Origin: JAHZKN01 sp965250205
GTDB taxonomy: Bacteria; Pseudomonadota; Alphaproteobacteria; Rhizobiales; Hyphomicrobiaceae
NCBI GenBank assembly: GCA_965250205.1
Contig: CBDFNK010000014.1
Span: 83,206-147,205, forward strand
Direction: 5' to 3'
Length of the DNA: 64,000 nt
The translations under genes and the position numbers were made by a program. The notes below the pieces were generated by a model that worked only from the letters and a program-made list of their open reading frames with translations, was not told the origin of the DNA and ran no database searches. Within the stretch, counting starts at the first letter, position 1; every line of letters starts with the position of its first letter. Shown here piece after piece: positions 35,904 to 46,522 of this stretch.

Positions 35904-36551
35904 TTAACGCGCATAATGTTGTCGGTGGCGAACAGCACTAAGAATGAGATGTGAGGCGGCGTCCACATAGGCGGGCCAAGCCGTTTCATCTTTGTGAAGT
36001 GATGCGGGCAGATGAACAAACAGGGCATCGCCTGGGGGGCGCTGGCGGGCTGCCAGCGACAATGACACGTAGTAGGCGGCGTTGCACAAATAACGCCCGG
36101 CATCATCGGACAGGGAGATGTCGACTGCCCCAGGTTTGGATTGAGCAATGATGTCAGCAACGGGTAGGCGTGTTTCAAGCACGTCTAACCCTCCAAGGTC
36201 TAGTGCCGACGTTGCTGGCCTACAGCCACGAGCATCAGGATCTGATGTGCAGGCGTTGTGGGCTTTGCGTTCAACAACGAGTCCATAAACCGTGCTGCAA
36301 ACGCCAAAATGTATGGCAACTGTCGGGCGATGTTGTTCGTAGAGGTGCCTTAGTTGATCAGACACTGTCAGCCATTCGACTGATAGTCTGTTTGCGGTTG
36401 CACAGTTGGTTGAGTGGCGGCGGGCAAGGGACTGTTCATTCAGTCGGTCACACACAGCCACGGCGAGGTCGGAACTGCAGTTTTTGGCGATGCCTGGAAA
36501 CGGTCCGAACCCGGTGATCAAGATGTTGCAACTTGAGTTATTGGTTTTCAT
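35904..36551 (-). CDS. Pyroglutamyl-peptidase-like protein (peptidase family C15)
   Basis: The 215-residue protein has the family start ILITGFGPFPGIAKN. A cysteine sits in AGRYLCNAAYYVSL (catalytic Cys position) and a histidine in ALFVHLPAS (catalytic His position); the Glu in LVVERKAHN may complete the triad. It is diverged from classical Pcp and longer at the N-terminal third, so removal of N-terminal pyroglutamate is plausible but the true substrate may differ. It stands alone between a beta-helix gene and phaZ. Confidence 0.75.
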   Translation of the reverse strand: MKTNNSSCNILITGFGPFPGIAKNCSSDLAVAVCDRLNEQSLARRHSTNCATANRLSVEWLTVSDQLRHLYEQHRPTVAIHFGVCSTVYGLVVERKAHNACTSDPDARGCRPATSALDLGGLDVLETRLPVADIIAQSKPGAVDISLSDDAGRYLCNAAYYVSLSLAARQRPPGDALFVHLPASLHKDETAWPAYVDAASHLILSAVRHRQHYAR

Positions 36552-36772
36552 GCAGGGAAGAAAACACTTTCATCGGTTGCTGAGCGCCACTGTAAATCGT
36601 GACCGTGTATCATTAATGATAGTGCCAAGATTCTACCTAACGCGGGCAGGTCAAGCAAAAATACGCCAAAAGTCCAACGTCTTAGGCCTAATTATCACAC
36701 TCAGCAGTTTGACCCGGTCAGGTAAGTGTGTTGCATTGCAATGAGTTTTTCTAACGGCTGACTGGCTTTTGA

Positions 36773-38077
36773 ATGCAATATCACGCATATGAATTGGCCC
36801 ACGCGATGATTTCCCCGTTTCGTGCCATCGCGCGGACAAGTCGTCTCGGTCTAGAATCAGCCTTTAATCCCATGGCCGCCCATCCGATGACCAAGATGAT
36901 GACGGCAAGCCTGCAAGTTTTTGAGCGTGCCACCCGTCGCTATGGCAAACCAGAATTTGGCATTGAGACTGTGCTGATTGATGGCCAAGAGATTGCGGTT
37001 GAAGAACATGTGACGCTGCGCAAGCCATTTTGTAATTTGCTTCACTTTGAGCGCAAGTTTGGCGGCGACGAGACGCGCGATGATCCCAAAGTTTTGTTGA
37101 TTGCTCCGCTCTCTGGTCACTATGCAACGCTGTTGCGTGGCACAGTTGAGACCATGATCCAAGACCATGATGTTTACATAACAGATTGGATTGATGCGCG
37201 CTTGGTGCCGGTGTCACTTGGTCAATTTGACCTAGATGATTACATTGATTACATCATTGAATTTTTGCATCACCTTGGCCCTAACGTGCACATCGTTGCC
37301 GTCTGTCAACCGTCTGTTCCTGCTCTAGCGGCGACGGCGTTAATGGCAGCACGTGGTGATGACATGCAGCCCGCGTCATTGACGTTGATGGGTGGTCCAG
37401 TTGACACGCGAAACTCACCAACCGCTGTAAACAACTTGGCAGAAGAGTGCCCGCTGTCCTGGTTTGAGCAAAACGTTATTACTCATGTTCCATTCCCGAA
37501 CCCGGGTTTCATGCGTCGCGTCTATCCCGGGTTCATCCAATTGTCTGGCTTTATGTCAATGAATCTGGAGCGTCATACCAATGCGCATTTCAAGTTTTTT
37601 GAACATCTCGTCGAGGGCGATTGTGATTCCGTGCGCCAGCATAAAGAGTTCTACAATGAGTATATGGCGGTTCTGGATTTGACCGCAGAATTCTACCTAC
37701 AGACGATCTCGACCGTGTTCCAAGAGCACTTGCTACCCAAAGGTGAGATGATGCATCGTGGACAGCGCGTCGACTGCAGCAAGATTACGGAAACGGCCTT
37801 GATGACGGTTGAAGGCGAGCGCGATGATATTTCCGGCCGTTACCAGACTGAGGCCGCGCATGCTCTATGTCCGAACATCAAGGACGACGAACATTTTCCA
37901 TACCTGCAAAAAGAGGTTGGCCATTACGGTATTTTCAATGGCACGCGTTGGCGCACTGAGGTCTACCCGCGGATTACACAGATGATCCGCTTTATTGACG
38001 CGCGCCGGACCGGCAAGGAACGCACTTCTATTGCGCAAAAGTTGCGTGTTTACACCAACAAAGCGGTCGGCGAATAA
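36773..38077 (+). CDS. phaZ: Intracellular poly(3-hydroxybutyrate) depolymerase PhaZ
   Basis: PhaZ mobilises the storage polyester inside the cell. The nucleophile is a cysteine in the VAVCQPS elbow (Cys178), as in the Ralstonia PhaZ1 type, and there is no signal peptide. Other landmarks are LLIAPLSGHYATLLRGTVE, VYITDWIDARLVP and the C-terminal VGHYGIFNGTRWR with the catalytic His. The length of 434 residues is normal. With the esterase at 4588 it suggests that the organism makes PHB, though no synthase is in the window. Confidence 0.93.
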   Translation: MQYHAYELAHAMISPFRAIARTSRLGLESAFNPMAAHPMTKMMTASLQVFERATRRYGKPEFGIETVLIDGQEIAVEEHVTLRKPFCNLLHFERKFGGDETRDDPKVLLIAPLSGHYATLLRGTVETMIQDHDVYITDWIDARLVPVSLGQFDLDDYIDYIIEFLHHLGPNVHIVAVCQPSVPALAATALMAARGDDMQPASLTLMGGPVDTRNSPTAVNNLAEECPLSWFEQNVITHVPFPNPGFMRRVYPGFIQLSGFMSMNLERHTNAHFKFFEHLVEGDCDSVRQHKEFYNEYMAVLDLTAEFYLQTISTVFQEHLLPKGEMMHRGQRVDCSKITETALMTVEGERDDISGRYQTEAAHALCPNIKDDEHFPYLQKEVGHYGIFNGTRWRTEVYPRITQMIRFIDARRTGKERTSIAQKLRVYTNKAVGE

Positions 38078-38206
38078 ACGTCTAAAGCGGGTTTCGCTGC
38101 AGCCCGCCCGCGACCGACACTGGTTTCATCCATCGGCTTTGTATAATGGCCTGTTCGAGATGTGACGTGACGGCGCGCTTAAAAAATTTGGTCAGTCCTT
38201 AAAATC

Positions 38207-39391
38207 CTAACGGCCTGATCGCAGCCGCGCAAAACCAGCAGCCAAATCGCCTTTTAAATCTTCCACGTCTTCAAGCCCGATGTGCAGACGTAACGTCGGA
38301 CCCTCTGGTGCCCATGTCGTTGCTGTGCGATAATTGCCCGGCAGGACCGGTATTATCAGGCTTTCAAAGCCACCCCAGGAATACCCCATTCCGAAATATT
38401 TGAGATCATCCAGAAAACGTCCAAGTGCTGCCGTTTCAACAGGCTTCAAAATTATTCCAAAGAGGCCTGAGGCGCCTTTGAAATCGCGCGCCCAAATGGT
38501 GTGGCCTGGATGGCTTTTAAGACCCGGGTGGATTACGCGTGCCACTTCATCGCGTGCCTCAAGCCACTGGGCGATGTGCAATGCCGATGCTTGATGGCGG
38601 TCGAGGCGAACTTGAAGTGTGCGCAGGCCTCTAAGCCCGAGATAGGTCTCTTCACTGCCGGGCGTCGTGCCAAGCGTTTCCTTGGCGTTGTCAATATATT
38701 TGGCCGCCCGCTGGTTGCTCGTAATCGCACCCAACATCGCATCGGCATGGCCGACAATGTATTTTGTGCAGGCTTGAATGGAAACATCGACACCGTGGGC
38801 CAGCGGTTGGAAATAAATTGGGCTTGCCCAGGTGTTGTCCATCAATAGCCAAAGGTTTTTGTCCTTGGCAACTTTGGCGATGGCGGGAATATCCTGGATT
38901 TCGAAGGTTTGCGAGCCGGGGCTTTCGGTGAAAATAAGCCGTGTATTGTCTCTAACAAGTGCGGCAATCCCACTGCCGATGGTTGGGTCATAGTATTCAG
39001 TTTCGATGCCAAGCTTTGCCAGCATGTAATCGCAAAACTTGCGAGTTGGATCATAGGCACTGTCCGTGACCAAGATATGATCGCCAGCTTTCACGAAAGC
39101 CAATATGGCTGTTGTGACGGCTTGATAACCAGAGCCAACCAGAATTGCTTCCGCGCCACCTTCAAGTTTGCAAAGTGCTTCTTCCAGCGCCTTGGTGGTT
39201 GGCGTTGCCCTACGCCCATAGGTGTAGGCTTGTTCGCGGCTGCGCAATTTTTCAAGCGTTGGGAACAGCACTGTTGAGCCGCGATAGACGGGCGGATTAA
39301 CAAAGCCATGTTGTGCTCCAGGGTTGCGCCCGACATGGGCCACCTGAGTTGCTGGTTTGTCACTGTCGTAGTTGTCTTTTGATTTGGTCAT
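38207..39391 (-). CDS. metC: Cystathionine beta-lyase
   Basis: This PLP enzyme splits cystathionine to homocysteine, ammonia and pyruvate in methionine synthesis. The start ATQVAHVGRNPGAQHGFVNP, the YGRRATPTTKALEEAL segment, TDSAYDPTRKFCDYML and the PLP-binding Lys in QACTKYIVGHADAM are as in the alphaproteobacterial MetC group. The length of 394 residues is normal. Cys/Met-metabolism enzymes are hard to separate by sequence, so a lyase with broader specificity is possible. Confidence 0.88.
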   Translation of the reverse strand: MTKSKDNYDSDKPATQVAHVGRNPGAQHGFVNPPVYRGSTVLFPTLEKLRSREQAYTYGRRATPTTKALEEALCKLEGGAEAILVGSGYQAVTTAILAFVKAGDHILVTDSAYDPTRKFCDYMLAKLGIETEYYDPTIGSGIAALVRDNTRLIFTESPGSQTFEIQDIPAIAKVAKDKNLWLLMDNTWASPIYFQPLAHGVDVSIQACTKYIVGHADAMLGAITSNQRAAKYIDNAKETLGTTPGSEETYLGLRGLRTLQVRLDRHQASALHIAQWLEARDEVARVIHPGLKSHPGHTIWARDFKGASGLFGIILKPVETAALGRFLDDLKYFGMGYSWGGFESLIIPVLPGNYRTATTWAPEGPTLRLHIGLEDVEDLKGDLAAGFARLRSGR

Positions 39392-39585
39392 TGGGGTTTT
39401 CTTTATCTCAAAGCTTGCCCCCTGTGGCCCATGTTGCGGGCAAGGTCAAGGCTTTGGCGTGCTGCCGGGGCATCAAGTACGTTATTGTGGGTAGGCAAGG
39501 CGTCCTGCCTTGCCACGTGACAGTGAACATGGCACCCATTCCAGTGTGTCGAAGCCCTGTGTCTGATACGTGAGGGTCGTGTTTC

Positions 39586-40224
39586 ATGGATGCGTTGGAG
39601 TCCCTTCAAGGGTTGCCAGGTTGGGTTTACTTGGCATTGATTTTGAGTGGCGTAAGTGCGGTTCTGCTGCTGATCGTCCTGTTTTGGTTAAAACGGCGCG
39701 TGCAACGGAATAACAGTTCTGCCAGCCAGCATGTGGGTCTCATTTCCGAGGCTGTGGTAGAGGCACCAACTGCTGTTCTATCAGACGGCGAGCGGAAGAT
39801 CATGCCGGGTGGTGAAGACCCGACGGCACCAGTTTCGCAGCCGCTGAAACACAGGAATGAAGCGACTATTTCAAAATATATGAAAATCGCTGAAATGGCG
39901 CGAGACCAAAAGGCCTTGGCGGCACTTTATTTGGAACGGGCTCGTTTGGACCTTTCAAATGGCGATAGCGTTGCAGCTGGCGACCATTTGCGAAAATCCA
40001 TCATGCTGTCGACGACGCATAATCTCAAAAAAATCCACGCCGAGGCACGCTTGGAACTTGCAGATATTTCTCAAGCTGATGGCGATCCAACGACAGCGTG
40101 TGAACATTGGCAGATGGCGCGTGGGTTATTTCATGAACTTGATGCGCAAGACGATGTCAAGAAAACGGACCAACATATGCTTTCTAATGGCTGTCCGACC
40201 GATTGGGTGCTGACGGATTTTTGA
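39586..40224 (+). CDS. Membrane-anchored TPR-like protein
   Basis: The 212-residue protein has an N-terminal helix in the membrane (VYLALILSGVSAVLLLIVLFWL), a disordered linker to about residue 95, and then helices resembling tetratricopeptide repeats (ALYLERARLDLSNGDSVAAGDHLRK, IHAEARLELADISQADGDP, EHWQMARGLFHEL). Such proteins are usually assembly platforms; no partner can be named. It is divergent from metC. Confidence 0.65.
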   Translation: MDALESLQGLPGWVYLALILSGVSAVLLLIVLFWLKRRVQRNNSSASQHVGLISEAVVEAPTAVLSDGERKIMPGGEDPTAPVSQPLKHRNEATISKYMKIAEMARDQKALAALYLERARLDLSNGDSVAAGDHLRKSIMLSTTHNLKKIHAEARLELADISQADGDPTTACEHWQMARGLFHELDAQDDVKKTDQHMLSNGCPTDWVLTDF

Positions 40225-40353
40225 AGAGCGTTGGTGTGCCCTCGCCGAGCAGGTATGCCTGCGTCATGCAAATGCAATATCGATACATCTGGTTGCTGAT
40301 ATTAACACCAACGTCGATGCAACGGGTGCGTGATTTCAGCAATGCCTGGGGCG

Positions 40354-41373
40354 TTAGCGCTTAAGAACTTCAACGTCGAGAATTTGCCCGTTGCTGACCG
40401 TAAACGTTTGCTCATAGGCTTGGTCGCCCGAAACGCCAACAACAGTATATGAGCCGGGGGCCAAAATGTGAGTTGGTAGAGCGCCAACACTGGTTTTCAC
40501 AATATCGCCACTCGTCGTCTTTATGCGCCATTGTGTGTCTGGCAAAGCTTCACCACCGCTGCGGGCCACCAATTTAAAGCGGACCTTTGCAGCAGAATGG
40601 GTCACCGTTGCTTCGGTGAGTTTTCCAGGTTCGACCGTCACGTCACTGGCAACCGTTGCATTGGCATCTCCGTACTTGGAAACGATATGATAAATTCCAG
40701 CATTCAGCCGAATGATCAAACCCGGTTTGACGCTGGCTAACATGAGTTCTCGGTTATCGACCTGGTCCCGGTCTGTAAATATTGTATACCGAACGGACTT
40801 AGCTTCTGATGGCGAACCGGACTCCAAAAGCGCATTGACACGAAGCCCACCAGCATTGAGAACAAATTTTTTCTCAAGGTTGCGGGTGGTATTTGAAATT
40901 TTAAGTTCGCGCGTGATGTTGGCTCGGCCAAACGAGACGTTCGCAATATAGTGACCATTACTTAGATATATGGTCGGATTGGCGTTGCGCGATGTTTCAA
41001 TCAATGCGCCGTTGCGATCCGGTGCTTCAAACTTGTAAACGCGCCAAATCAATCCTTTGTCGATACGTTGACCTTCGTTGGTCAGGTAAGCGGTCAGCTT
41101 AATCGCCTTTTTCGCGTCTGGATTTGTTTGTGCGGGTGGTGTTGCAGGCTTAGTTGGGACGATTGTTGTCGTGTTCGGATTAACACCCGTTTGCCAATCC
41201 TGGGCCACGGTGGGCGCAGTGAAGCCAACAAGGCCGGCCGCAAATGCCGCTACGACTGGATTGAACAAAAGGGACTCTACTAAGCGTCGTTGAACCGACC
41301 TGGCCAGTTGACACGAGGTGTGCGCTGCGCGGCCCATTTGTTCTCGTGATTGTTTGTTGCCAATGAAGTTCAT
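40354..41373 (-). CDS. Exported protein related to the neighbouring vWA protein's beta domains
   Basis: The 339-residue protein has a long basic start and a hydrophobic stretch with AFAAGLVGFTAPTVAQD, consistent with a signal peptide (start possibly further in). The body has several strand-rich domains with phrases such as GHYIANVSFGRANITRELKI, PGLIIRLNAGIYHIVSKYGD and APGSYTVVGVSGDQAYEQTF. The same G/P-x-Y-x-V pattern recurs in the gene upstream (41568-43631), so the two look like partners or duplicates. The pattern resembles PEGA/carboxypeptidase-regulatory-like domains of envelope proteins. Confidence 0.65.
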   Translation of the reverse strand: MNFIGNKQSREQMGRAAHTSCQLARSVQRRLVESLLFNPVVAAFAAGLVGFTAPTVAQDWQTGVNPNTTTIVPTKPATPPAQTNPDAKKAIKLTAYLTNEGQRIDKGLIWRVYKFEAPDRNGALIETSRNANPTIYLSNGHYIANVSFGRANITRELKISNTTRNLEKKFVLNAGGLRVNALLESGSPSEAKSVRYTIFTDRDQVDNRELMLASVKPGLIIRLNAGIYHIVSKYGDANATVASDVTVEPGKLTEATVTHSAAKVRFKLVARSGGEALPDTQWRIKTTSGDIVKTSVGALPTHILAPGSYTVVGVSGDQAYEQTFTVSNGQILDVEVLKR

Positions 41374-41567
41374 TGCTTGATAGGTCCCGCATTTTGCGCG
41401 TTGTTAGCGAGGTGAGGTGTCAGGCCTTGAAAGGTTCAGCCCCCCCCACGTAGGATTGACACGGAAACACGATGGCTCACATTGAATCAAATGTAGACTA
41501 AACTGAACAGGAAACGATGGCTAGATTGTGAGAAGTTATCCTTAGTTCAAGCCACATTTTTTGCTTA

Positions 41568-43631
41568 TTAAAGCGCCGCGTCAAGGTCCACCACAGTGGT
41601 CCCGCCGACGTTGACATCTATGTTCTGTGTTTGGCTGGGATTGCTGCGTGTTTCCAATACGTACCTGCCCGGGGTGAGCAGTGTTGAGGTTTTTTGACCT
41701 GGACGGCCACGCCATACAATGTCGCCTGCGGCATTGCGGATTTGGTAACGTGGTCGTCCGGTGCGTCCGGTGTTACCGCGCGTTTTAAATGACACTTGGC
41801 CAGCGTTGAGTGGAATGGAGAATTTGAGTGGGTCGCTAGATTGAATCTCAACGTCAGCACTCTGCCCGCGCACGTTACCCGCAACTTCGGCGATAAAGCG
41901 GTAGCGTCCCGTCGGCAAGATGAGATTTGGAGCACGTTTGCTGGTTGAGGCAATACGCTGGCGCGTACCTTGTGGCCCACTGCCTATCGAATAGGCTTTG
42001 AAAGTAACCGGTATTGTTTCTGCGAGAGGCTGGCTTCCCAGACGGACTTCAAGCCTCACGCGGGCCACATCAAAGCGAAATTGATGGCGCCACAATTTGA
42101 CCACCGCCAATGGCAAAGCGGCGCATACGCCTGGCCTGTCCCGAGCCGTGCTTCGGCGTAAAATGTTCCAGGCTGAAGCAGGAACTTCGCATGCGGTGAG
42201 GCGGAGCGGCCAACTTCACGCCGCCCGCCAGGTGTTGATGGGTCATCGGTGCTGACCACATAGGCCACAGCCTCAAAATCTGATCGTGTCGCAGCAATTG
42301 GCGGGGGGTGCCTCTGAAGCGGGGGCTTCTCCAATTGCGCTATCAAGAATGAGAAGGCCGTCGTTCATGGACGTGTCAACGGCAGTTGCTTTTCCAGGTC
42401 TGACCGTAACGCCCACCGTTTTCTTTGCCGCGCCGCGCTCAACATCCAGTTCAAAATCACCATTTGGAACAATCAGTTGGTCTGAATTTTTTACCGCACC
42501 AATCCATAACGGTCGTGTGTCGTTGCGTGGCGTGCCATCAGTTTTGCGCCACAGAGACAGGAAGACGAGATCAGCGCCGTCTTTGATCTGTTGGTGCGGA
42601 TTGGGATGGTTAAACGTAATCATGCCGGCATCAAATAGGATCCGAAGACGCGTCTCACCTCGCTCGCCGACCGTGATTTGTTGCTCGGTTTCGGCAAGCC
42701 CCGCTTTGGCGTAAACGATATAGCGGCCCGGTGGGATTGGCTCAGCAAGTTCTGTTGTGCGTTTTTCTATTAACGCATTTTGCGGACTAGAAGGTGAGGC
42801 AATGCGCCAAGTGACATTACGGATGCGTTGACCTGCATCGGCTTTATATCCCGCCACGAGGCGCAGTCGGGACGGACCGGTTTCAGAGGCTTTTTGACCA
42901 CCTTCGTGTTGTGTTGTGCGATCCGTCAACCGCTCCGCGATTTTGGGCGGTTGGAGCATTGCGAGGGCCATTGCCGATTGGACCGCAGACTTAAATTCAG
43001 CCTCGCCGCGTACCACATAAGCTGTGCCGTTAGTTTTTTGGGATACACAGGACATTGCGGTTGCTGTGCTCGCAGGCAGATCCAAGCTGATCAAATGAAT
43101 TACAAGTCTTGGATGTGACGTCGCGATCTCCTCTGCAGCTTTACACGGGTCCTGGCGGCAATTGTCGTAGCCATCATGAATAAGCACGACGGAACTTGCC
43201 CGGCTCGGATCAACACTCGCTGCGGTTTGGCGCAAGGTGAGCGACAACGGCCCTTTGCCACGCGGATTGAGTTTGCTGATTCGCTGAATGAGGGTCTCAG
43301 CATTGGCCGGGCCTGGTGGCACAATGACTTGGGCATCGGAACAGTTGCCAGCTCGACGATGCCCAAAGGAAGCAAAGCCGAGATTGACTTTCGGGTTTGG
43401 CGCGCTCAGCGCCTCTATCAGCAAGCTTTGCGACAAGCCAAATTTTGTCTTTTCGCCTGTGCCAAGCTTGCCCCACATTGAGCCGGACCCATCAAGAACA
43501 ATCATCACTGTTGGTGCCGCATCTGCCGCCTGGGCATTGGCCGGGTTTGTTGCTGCCAAAGGGCCCACTAAGGCGGTGGCACCCAAGATCCAAAAGGCGG
43601 TTCGCAGGACCCAATGTTTTAGAATTTTCAT
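41568..43631 (-). pseudogene. Exported vWA-domain protein split over three frames
   Basis: The first frame (43631-42273) has a signal peptide (ending NPANAQA), then a von Willebrand A domain whose MIDAS motif DGSGSM starts at residue 47, then beta repeats such as PPGRYIVYAKAGLAETEQQI. Homology leaves this frame near 42305, in a run of six G's, and goes on as PPIAATRSDFEAVAYVVSTD in a second frame to about 42125, then as LAVVKLWRHQFRFDVARVRL in a third to 41568. The two shifts compensate each other. Without them the product would be about 690 residues. It is either decaying or carries sequence errors. Confidence 0.75.
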
Positions 43632-43745
43632 AACCCCTCGTGGAACCCTATTTTGTCGTTATCATTGTAATTGAAATCATTGTAATTGAAGTTGAACTCC
43701 AGATAGCGAGGCGGAATTGTCTCTTTGGCAACGGAATTTCACATT

Positions 43746-44341
43746 ATGACTGCAGCTCTCACCGATTTTCTCGCGCACCGACGCTCTGTCAAACCAGATC
43801 GGTTGGGCTGCACCTGCGCCAACGGACGAAGAAATTGTCCAGATTCTCACGATTGCCGCTCGTGTGCCGGACCATAAAAAACTGGTGCCTTGGCGATTTA
43901 TTGTTTTCGACGGTGATGCCCGGGACACATTCGGTGAGATTATTGCCCGCGTTTGTTCAGAAGATGAGCAACCAGCACCCTCCAGGCAACGTATTGAAAC
44001 GGAGCGGTGCCGATTTTTGCGTGCACCGCTTGTCATTGCCGTTATTGCTCGGCTGACAGACCAGCGTGGTGTGCCACATTGGGAGCAGACGTTGTCGGCA
44101 GGCGCTGCGGCCTACAGCTTGTGTTTGGCCGCCAATTCACTTGGATACGGCACGTCATGGCTGACCGAGTGGATGGGCCTACAATCCTAAAATTCATAGT
44201 GTGCTTGGATTAACAGACACGGAAAAGGTCGCTGGATTTGTGCATATTGGAACGGCAATCGAACCGCCTGCTGAGCGCGCCAGGCCGGACCTGGACGAGA
44301 TTGTCAGTCGTTGGATTGCACCGCCGACATCAACACCTTAG
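43746..44341 (+). pseudogene. Nitroreductase-family protein with two frameshifts
   Basis: The frame opens MTAALTDFLAHRRSVKPD, must shift by one base at 43800-43810 to APTDEEIVQILTIAARVPDH and KLVPWRFIVFDGD, then shifts again near 44180 to NPKIHSVLGLTDTEKVAGFV and HIGTAIEPPAERARPDL, ending at TAG 44341. Joined up, the three parts give a normal small FMN nitroreductase of about 197 residues (YdjA-like: RRSV start, ARVPDHKKLVPW, LGYGTSWLTEW). As written it cannot be made whole. Both changes look like single extra bases. Confidence 0.75.
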
Positions 44342-44433
44342 CTGGCTACTTCGGTGAGTGCGAAGCGCAATGCACGCAAGATGGTGAGACGCCGTGCTGC
44401 ATCTGGCTGCAGATACCCAGGTAAAGGCTGGCT

Positions 44434-45323
44434 TTAAGAGGACAGCAGGCCTGCGAGGCGGGCGCGAGATAGAACGCCTTTGGCACGTTTTAGATGTGGC
44501 CGGTCGAGCATTTCGCCGTCCATGGTCAAAACGCCAGTGGAGTCGCATTCTGCAAAGGCTTGAACAATTTCACCGGCTTTCGCGATTTCAGCAGGTGCTG
44601 GTGTAAAGGCATCATTGATCACTGAAACTTGGTCCGGGTGGATCGCGAGTTTGCCGGTGAACCCTATCACGTGCTGCATCCGCTGCTTCACGGGCAAGGC
44701 CTGGTTGAATCGCGCAGATCAATATAGATGGTATCAATAGCAGCGACATTGGCAGCAGCCGACGTGACCAAACACAAATCACGGGCAAAGCGGAAGGGTG
44801 AAGTGAGATTGCCGGTGGCGTCGCGTGTTGTCTTGGAGCCAATGTCAGCTGAAAGATCTTCTGAACCCCAGCTGAGCGCCGTCAGGCGGGGTGTACAGTC
44901 AATGAATGAATGCATGACCAGCAGCGCTTCGGCGACTTCGGTGGCCAGCACGGAAATTTCAGTCACACCGTCTTTTAATTTATTGGTCTTCTCAGCATCC
45001 GATAAGAGCGTGGCAAGGGTGGCGACATCTGCGCCTGAGCGCGCCTTTGGCAACAAGATGCCATCAGGTGCGGCCTGCATCACGGTCTCAATATCAGCTT
45101 TAGAAAATGGTGTTTGCAATGCATTGATGCGCACATAGACACGCCGCGAATTATCTCTGCGATCAAAGCCGCTAATAAAATCTTTCGAGAACGCGCGCGC
45201 ATGTTCTTTTTCAGAAACAGCAACACTGTCTTCCAGATCAACGACGATGACGTCGGCTTCAGCGCCTTGAGCGCGCGTCAGTTTGCTTTCTGAATCCCCT
45301 GGGACAAACAAAACTGAGCGCAT
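44434..45323 (-). pseudogene. CitE-like (HpcH/HpaI) lyase with two frameshifts
   Basis: From the ATG at 45323 (GAGGAA upstream) the reading MRSVLFVPGDSESKLTRAQG and VVDLEDSVAV is that of a CitE/malyl-CoA lyase-like TIM barrel. It continues through LSWGSEDLSADIG to IDTIYIDLRDST at 44700, then changes frame to GLAREAADAARD and again to GFTGKLAIHPDQVSVINDAF and MDGEMLDRPH. Both shifts look like single extra bases within 45 bp. Intact, it would be about 295 residues and could cleave or form a beta-hydroxyacyl-CoA such as malyl- or citramalyl-CoA. Confidence 0.8.
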
Positions 45324-45634
45324 AAATGGTTCCTCTTGAGCCGTGGCTGATGGTCGTCGCGAAGATGACAAGTAAGATCAAAGATCAAGCCAGATTGCCG
45401 CCGCAGATGTGATCTGCAACTTACAAAAATCTTTGACATTCCAAATCTCGTACCCGCCTTTTGCTGTCAGAAGCGCGCAATAGCAAGCCTTGTTTGGCGA
45501 TTTGTCTGTGAGATGTCTCGATTTGTTTCATTCTTTAACGGCTTCGTTACCATTTTTTTGTACGCTAGTGCGGCGTGTTCAGCCCCTATTTCGGGCTTTG
45601 ATCTCAAGTTGTTGCTGCCGTCATCGTTTGCGGA

Positions 45635-46522
45635 GTGGAATTCTTGGGAAGCATATTCGACATACCTTCTGGCCTGCTGTTTGTGTTGTCACTTGTGACA
45701 ACCAATCCTAGTGACGTAACAACAGCTGCGACAGGCCTAGCACTACCAAAGTCGGTCACTGCACTTAACCTCAGAAGCGCGCCGTGCCGCCACGGTGAGC
45801 AAGCCTGGTTTGCCGCGCTTAATGCAGGTGCTGGCGGGGCGGCTTTTTCTGGACTGGCAGGACGTATTTTCAAAACATCAAGCGGTCGTTTTTATGTGCC
45901 CGTTGCACAAGATCGCGCCCAAATTCTTGATTTACAACGCGACAACGCTGTGAGCTGCTTTATTGCGATGTCGTCAGCGGCACGCAATGCCCAACTACTG
46001 AAAGCCAACCTGAACCGTGACGCTACGTTGTCGGATCTGTATATTGCGCATGTCTTTGGTGTGGGGCAGGCCTTAAGAATTCTTAGAGCGGTGGCGGTAA
46101 CGCCCAACAAACGCATGATCACGATGTTCCCAGCTCTGGATGCTATTGAGCCGGGTCTTTACGCAGGCCGGGCCAAGCGCATGACGCTTGGCGGTTTCGT
46201 AAAACGTCTCACGAAGGCGGTCCGGCAACAGGTTCACCGCGCGAGGGGCAAGATGCAACGACGTGCTCAGCGATCAGAGGGCCAAACACGAGACGCATCT
46301 TCACGCCCCTCAAACTCCGCGTCACAGCGCGCCAAGGCGCTTGTTCAAAAAACAAACCTCTCAGCACGAGACCTGCTGCAACGTGGCCTCAAGATGGACA
46401 GATCAGGGGCGGCATCAACGGACACACTTCGGTCTGTTCGCCGGTTTGGTTTTGGTGTCGGCTTAGCTGCGAGGCTGTCAAAGCCGGAGCGCAAATCGTC
46501 CCAAAAATCGCTCGTATTCTAA
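45635..46522 (+). CDS. Lytic-transglycosylase-like protein
   Basis: The 295-residue frame has a middle part (GGAAFSGLAGRIFKTSSGRF, then NLNRDATLSDLYIAHVFGVGQALRIL, then MFPALDAIEPGLYAGRAKRMTLGGFVKRL) that follows the pattern of alphaproteobacterial transglycosylase-like proteins, in which LYxAHFxGxGxAxxL and FP-A-AN-xIF-GRAR-T occur. The catalytic Glu region is not obvious. The C-terminal 90 residues are basic and low in complexity. The start is uncertain: the GTG at 45635 gives a hydrophobic but not classical signal, and the frame may be broken upstream. Its stop TAA lies in the end of repeat copy B. Confidence 0.5.
   Translation: MEFLGSIFDIPSGLLFVLSLVTTNPSDVTTAATGLALPKSVTALNLRSAPCRHGEQAWFAALNAGAGGAAFSGLAGRIFKTSSGRFYVPVAQDRAQILDLQRDNAVSCFIAMSSAARNAQLLKANLNRDATLSDLYIAHVFGVGQALRILRAVAVTPNKRMITMFPALDAIEPGLYAGRAKRMTLGGFVKRLTKAVRQQVHRARGKMQRRAQRSEGQTRDASSRPSNSASQRAKALVQKTNLSARDLLQRGLKMDRSGAASTDTLRSVRRFGFGVGLAARLSKPERKSSQKSLVF

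Noticed and set aside
35816..36178. Second gene overlapping the C15 peptidase
   Set aside because: It is a frame inside and beyond the peptidase gene with no coding signature of its own.
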